NCBI GenBank assembly: GCA_002413795.1
Contig: DHXS01000021.1
Coordinates: forward strand, 6,645 to 14,555
DNA length: 7,911 nucleotides
Direction of reading: 5' to 3'
DNA from: Candidatus Saccharibacteria bacterium UBA5150
GTDB taxonomy: Bacteria; Patescibacteriota; Saccharimonadia; Saccharimonadales; UBA4665
The position numbers and the translations under genes were made by a program. Of the stretch, positions 5,857 through 7,911 are shown in pieces. The first letter of the stretch is position 1, and the number at the start of each line of letters is the position of its first letter. The notes under the pieces are model-generated. The model searched no databases, was not told the DNA's origin, and was given only the letters and a program-made list of their open reading frames with translations.

Positions 5857-7428
5857 ATGCATAAAATTACTGATTATCGTTTCGATCCGCAGGCAATCAA
5901 AAAACTACGGGAAAAAGATTTTGGTAAAGACTGGCCAGTTGTTTACATACTCGAAGACGGTAATGAAATGTACATAGGTCAGACCACAAATGTTTCAAAC
6001 CGCTTTAGTGAACATTATAAAAGGGAAGAGCGCAGAAAACTCACCAAAGCGCATGTGATCTACGATGAAGAATTTAATATCTCTGCAGCACTCGATACAG
6101 AGTCATTACTCATTGAGTACATGGCAGGTGATAATGTGTTTCAGCTGCAAAATGGTAATAGGGGTTTAATGAACCACAGCTACTATGATCGAGAAAAGTA
6201 TCGAGCAAAATTTGAAATAATCTGGCAACAACTCCAAGAAAGTGGCTTTGCCCATAAAGACTTAATACAAATTAAAAATTCAGACTTATATAAATATTCA
6301 CCTTATAAATCACTCACAGCAGAGCAGATAACTATCGTTGAAGACATTCATTTCAACCTAACAAGCGGCATGCAGAGCACCTATATTGTGAACGGCGAGC
6401 CTGGCACAGGAAAGTCAGTTCTGGCTGTTTACTTAGTGAAGTACTTAAAAGAATTTGATAAGACTAAGAGCTTGGACGTCGCAATAGTAGTACCTATGAC
6501 GTCGCTTCGAAAAACGCTCAAAAAAGTTTTTGCGAGCGTCAAAGGACTTAAGCCAAGTATGGTGATCGGACCCGGTGAAGTGATAGGCAAGCAATATGAT
6601 CTATTGATCGTCGATGAATCTCATCGCTTGCGGCGGCGTATTAACCTCAGCGGATACGGTCCATACGATAAAGCTAATAAGTACTATGGGTTAGGCAATG
6701 AAGGCACGCAGTTAGATTGGATTATGTCTGCATCCAAGTCTCAGTTACTTTTATATGATAGTAATCAGTCGGTCATGCCGGGAGACGTTAGGCAGGAGTC
6801 CATAGAATCACTCAAGGCTATTCAATACAGCCTTACAAACCAGCTACGTGTCTTAGCCGGAAATGATTACCTTAGCTTTATCGACGATTTACTCTCTTTG
6901 CGCTCTCAAGTGCGGCCAGATTTTGGTAATTACGATTTACGCTATTTTGATAACTTGCAAGACATGGTTAGGGAGATAAAAATCCAAGATAAAAAGCACG
7001 GACTTGCTCGTTTAGTCGCCGGGTATGCATGGACATGGCAAACAAAAACACCAGGCGCGCAAGATTATGATATTGAACTGGATGGGCTGAAACTCAAATG
7101 GAACAGTGCAAATATTGATTGGGTCAACTCTCCGAATGCTCTTAATGAGGTTGGCTGCATTCACACAGTGCAAGGCTACGATCTGAATTATGTAGGCGTC
7201 ATTATCGGCCCCGAACTAAGCTACGATGTTAAAAATAACAAACTGCGCGTAGATAAAGATAAGTATATGGATTTTAACGGCAAACGATCGATAGATTCAC
7301 TTGAGGAGCTGGCAAACTACGTCATTAATATTTATAAAACATTGCTTGCGCGCGGAATCAAAGGCACATATATTCATGCTGTAGATAAAAACCTGGCCAA
7401 TTATCTTATATCTAAAATTGATGGGTGA
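5857..7428 (+). CDS. GIY-YIG nuclease domain fused to DUF2075 (Schlafen-group-3-type) helicase
   Basis: 523 residues. Residues 27-100 form a GIY-YIG endonuclease-like domain: VVYIL (28-32), MYIGQT (38-43), the conserved Arg49 in SNRFSEH, and a candidate metal-binding glutamate in DTESLLIEY (Glu82). The rest is a superfamily-1-like helicase/ATPase of the DUF2075 type. Motif I is GEPGTGKS (180-187) and motif II LLIVDESHRLR (249-259). A motif III-like LLLYDSNQSVMPGD is at 297-310, and TNQLRV (327-332) looks like motif IV. IHTVQGYDLNYVGVIIG (435-451) and the family-typical closing segment NIYKTLLARGIKGTYIHAVD (491-510) complete it. All core motifs appear intact, so it should be active as a nucleic-acid-dependent ATPase with nicking or cleaving ability; substrate and role are unknown. 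GGAG at 5842-5845 serves as ribosome binding site inside the end of the MazG-like gene. Its composition is the most AT-rich of the window. Confidence 0.92.
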   Translation: MHKITDYRFDPQAIKKLREKDFGKDWPVVYILEDGNEMYIGQTTNVSNRFSEHYKREERRKLTKAHVIYDEEFNISAALDTESLLIEYMAGDNVFQLQNGNRGLMNHSYYDREKYRAKFEIIWQQLQESGFAHKDLIQIKNSDLYKYSPYKSLTAEQITIVEDIHFNLTSGMQSTYIVNGEPGTGKSVLAVYLVKYLKEFDKTKSLDVAIVVPMTSLRKTLKKVFASVKGLKPSMVIGPGEVIGKQYDLLIVDESHRLRRRINLSGYGPYDKANKYYGLGNEGTQLDWIMSASKSQLLLYDSNQSVMPGDVRQESIESLKAIQYSLTNQLRVLAGNDYLSFIDDLLSLRSQVRPDFGNYDLRYFDNLQDMVREIKIQDKKHGLARLVAGYAWTWQTKTPGAQDYDIELDGLKLKWNSANIDWVNSPNALNEVGCIHTVQGYDLNYVGVIIGPELSYDVKNNKLRVDKDKYMDFNGKRSIDSLEELANYVINIYKTLLARGIKGTYIHAVDKNLANYLISKIDG

Positions 7429-7500
7429 CTTCAGTTTCGGGGTTGATTCAGAACACACGAATAAGCACAGCATAATTTTGGGCACCCCTCAAATAAATGC

Positions 7501-7529
7501 TTGTAATTATGTTGAAAAGAGCCTATAAC
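7501..7529 (+). promoter_or_regulatory. Promoter for the secreted YHYH-like protein
   Basis: TTGTAA (7501-7506, four of six -35 matches) and TATAAC (7524-7529, five of six -10 matches) are 17 bases apart. Transcription would start near 7536. AGGGCGG (7541-7547) lies eight bases before the ATG at 7556 and can serve as ribosome binding site. This promoter separates the downstream gene from the cassette. Confidence 0.65.
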
Positions 7530-7555
7530 GAGGAGTAGCTAGGGCGGTCGAAATT

Positions 7556-7911
7556 ATGAAGTACTTACGCGAATCCTTTACTGTCAGCCTCCTAGTGCTC
7601 GTATCAATTCTTTTGTCTCCGCTTGCTGCATGGGCTCACCCCGGTAATGTCTACTCTGACGGTTCACATCATTGCTGGACTAACTGTGAAAGCTACGGAT
7701 ATCAGTATGGTGAACTCATATGTCACTACCCGAGCAGGGGGTGCGGTAATGAGAATATGAGACAAGACTCATATGAATCTTCTTCAGGAACAGGCGGCTA
7801 CACTGGTCCTACGCCCGCCGAACAGGGCACTACGAATGGTGCGGCGCAGGCAAATAATGCCAATCATGATTACATAACGTCCAATGCCACAACCGTTGGC
7901 ACTCAGGATGG
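7556..7911 (+). CDS. Secreted Cys/His-rich YHYH-like protein, N-terminal part, cut by window edge
   Basis: 118 codons are open to the window edge. The N-terminus is a Sec signal peptide: MKYLRES, a hydrophobic core (about 9-24), and a likely cut after AAWA (residue 27). The mature protein begins HPGNVYSDGSHHCWTNCESY and continues with YQYGELICHY and GCGN. The succession HPG..DG.HHC.TNC...G...GE..CHY resembles the small YHYH-type extracellular domain, with four Cys (40, 44, 56, 63) and several His that could bind metal or form disulfides. After residue 66 the chain becomes Ser/Thr/Asn/Gly-rich low complexity, perhaps a stalk toward a further domain outside the window. An in-frame stop at 7526-7528 and no other start codon after it fix the ATG. 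It has its own promoter and is probably not functionally part of the cassette. Confidence 0.8.
   Translation, partial: MKYLRESFTVSLLVLVSILLSPLAAWAHPGNVYSDGSHHCWTNCESYGYQYGELICHYPSRGCGNENMRQDSYESSSGTGGYTGPTPAEQGTTNGAAQANNANHDYITSNATTVGTQD

Noticed and set aside
7476..7493. Possible terminator hairpin after the cassette
   Set aside because: TTTTGGG against CCTCAAA gives a weak stem with a mismatch and no following T-run; no intrinsic terminator can be supported.
3949..7555. Direct repeats or attachment sites flanking the cassette
   Set aside because: I compared the sequences at both edges by eye and found only short chance similarities; no integrase or tRNA gene is present.
1..7911. Recoded TGA (glycine code of Gracilibacteria/Absconditabacteria)
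   Set aside because: TGA ends the rarA-like, ATPase and nuclease-helicase genes at family-reasonable points and no conserved domain contains in-frame TGA.

Overview
The window looks like part of a bacterial chromosome. It is compact, uses TGA as a true stop, and encodes several small secreted or membrane proteins of unknown function next to housekeeping DNA-repair genes. The style of these proteins (Thr/Ala-rich linkers, short single-helix surface proteins, tight 1-base gene overlaps) and the apparent mix of leaderless and Shine-Dalgarno starts suggest a Patescibacteria/CPR genome, perhaps Saccharibacteria. This is an inference from style, not from a marker gene.

Layout. Positions 1-511 (minus) hold the N-terminal part of an unrecognised protein, possibly alpha/beta-hydrolase-like, with a strong promoter so close to its ATG that the mRNA should be almost leaderless. 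Positions 587-2230 are a divergent surface-protein locus. A single-pass membrane protein with a C-terminal globular domain reads leftward (587-1240). A signal-peptide helical protein (1344-1958) and a small one-helix membrane protein (1958-2230), overlapping by one base, read rightward. The two sides share a strikingly dyad-symmetric double promoter centred on base 1291. Positions 2217-3948 are a divergent DNA-maintenance pair: a RarA/MgsA-type AAA+ ATPase lacking the expected C-terminal tail (minus), and an AlkA-type HhH-GPD DNA glycosylase (plus).

Positions 3970-7428 hold a tightly packed, same-strand, three-gene cassette: a Sll1717-type P-loop ATPase, a small MazG-like nucleotide pyrophosphohydrolase, and a fusion of a GIY-YIG nuclease domain with a DUF2075/Schlafen-group-3-type helicase. 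The cassette is visibly more AT-rich than the repair genes before it and uses different codons, as expected for acquired DNA. The combination of an NTPase sensor or switch, a nucleotide-hydrolysing enzyme and a nuclease-helicase resembles antiphage or nucleic-acid-surveillance modules; it is the most interesting content of the window. After it, a new promoter drives a secreted Cys/His-rich protein (7556 to the window end) that resembles YHYH-type domains.

No rRNA, tRNA, CRISPR array, insertion sequence or convincing intrinsic terminator was seen. Gene-free stretches are all shorter than 130 bases.
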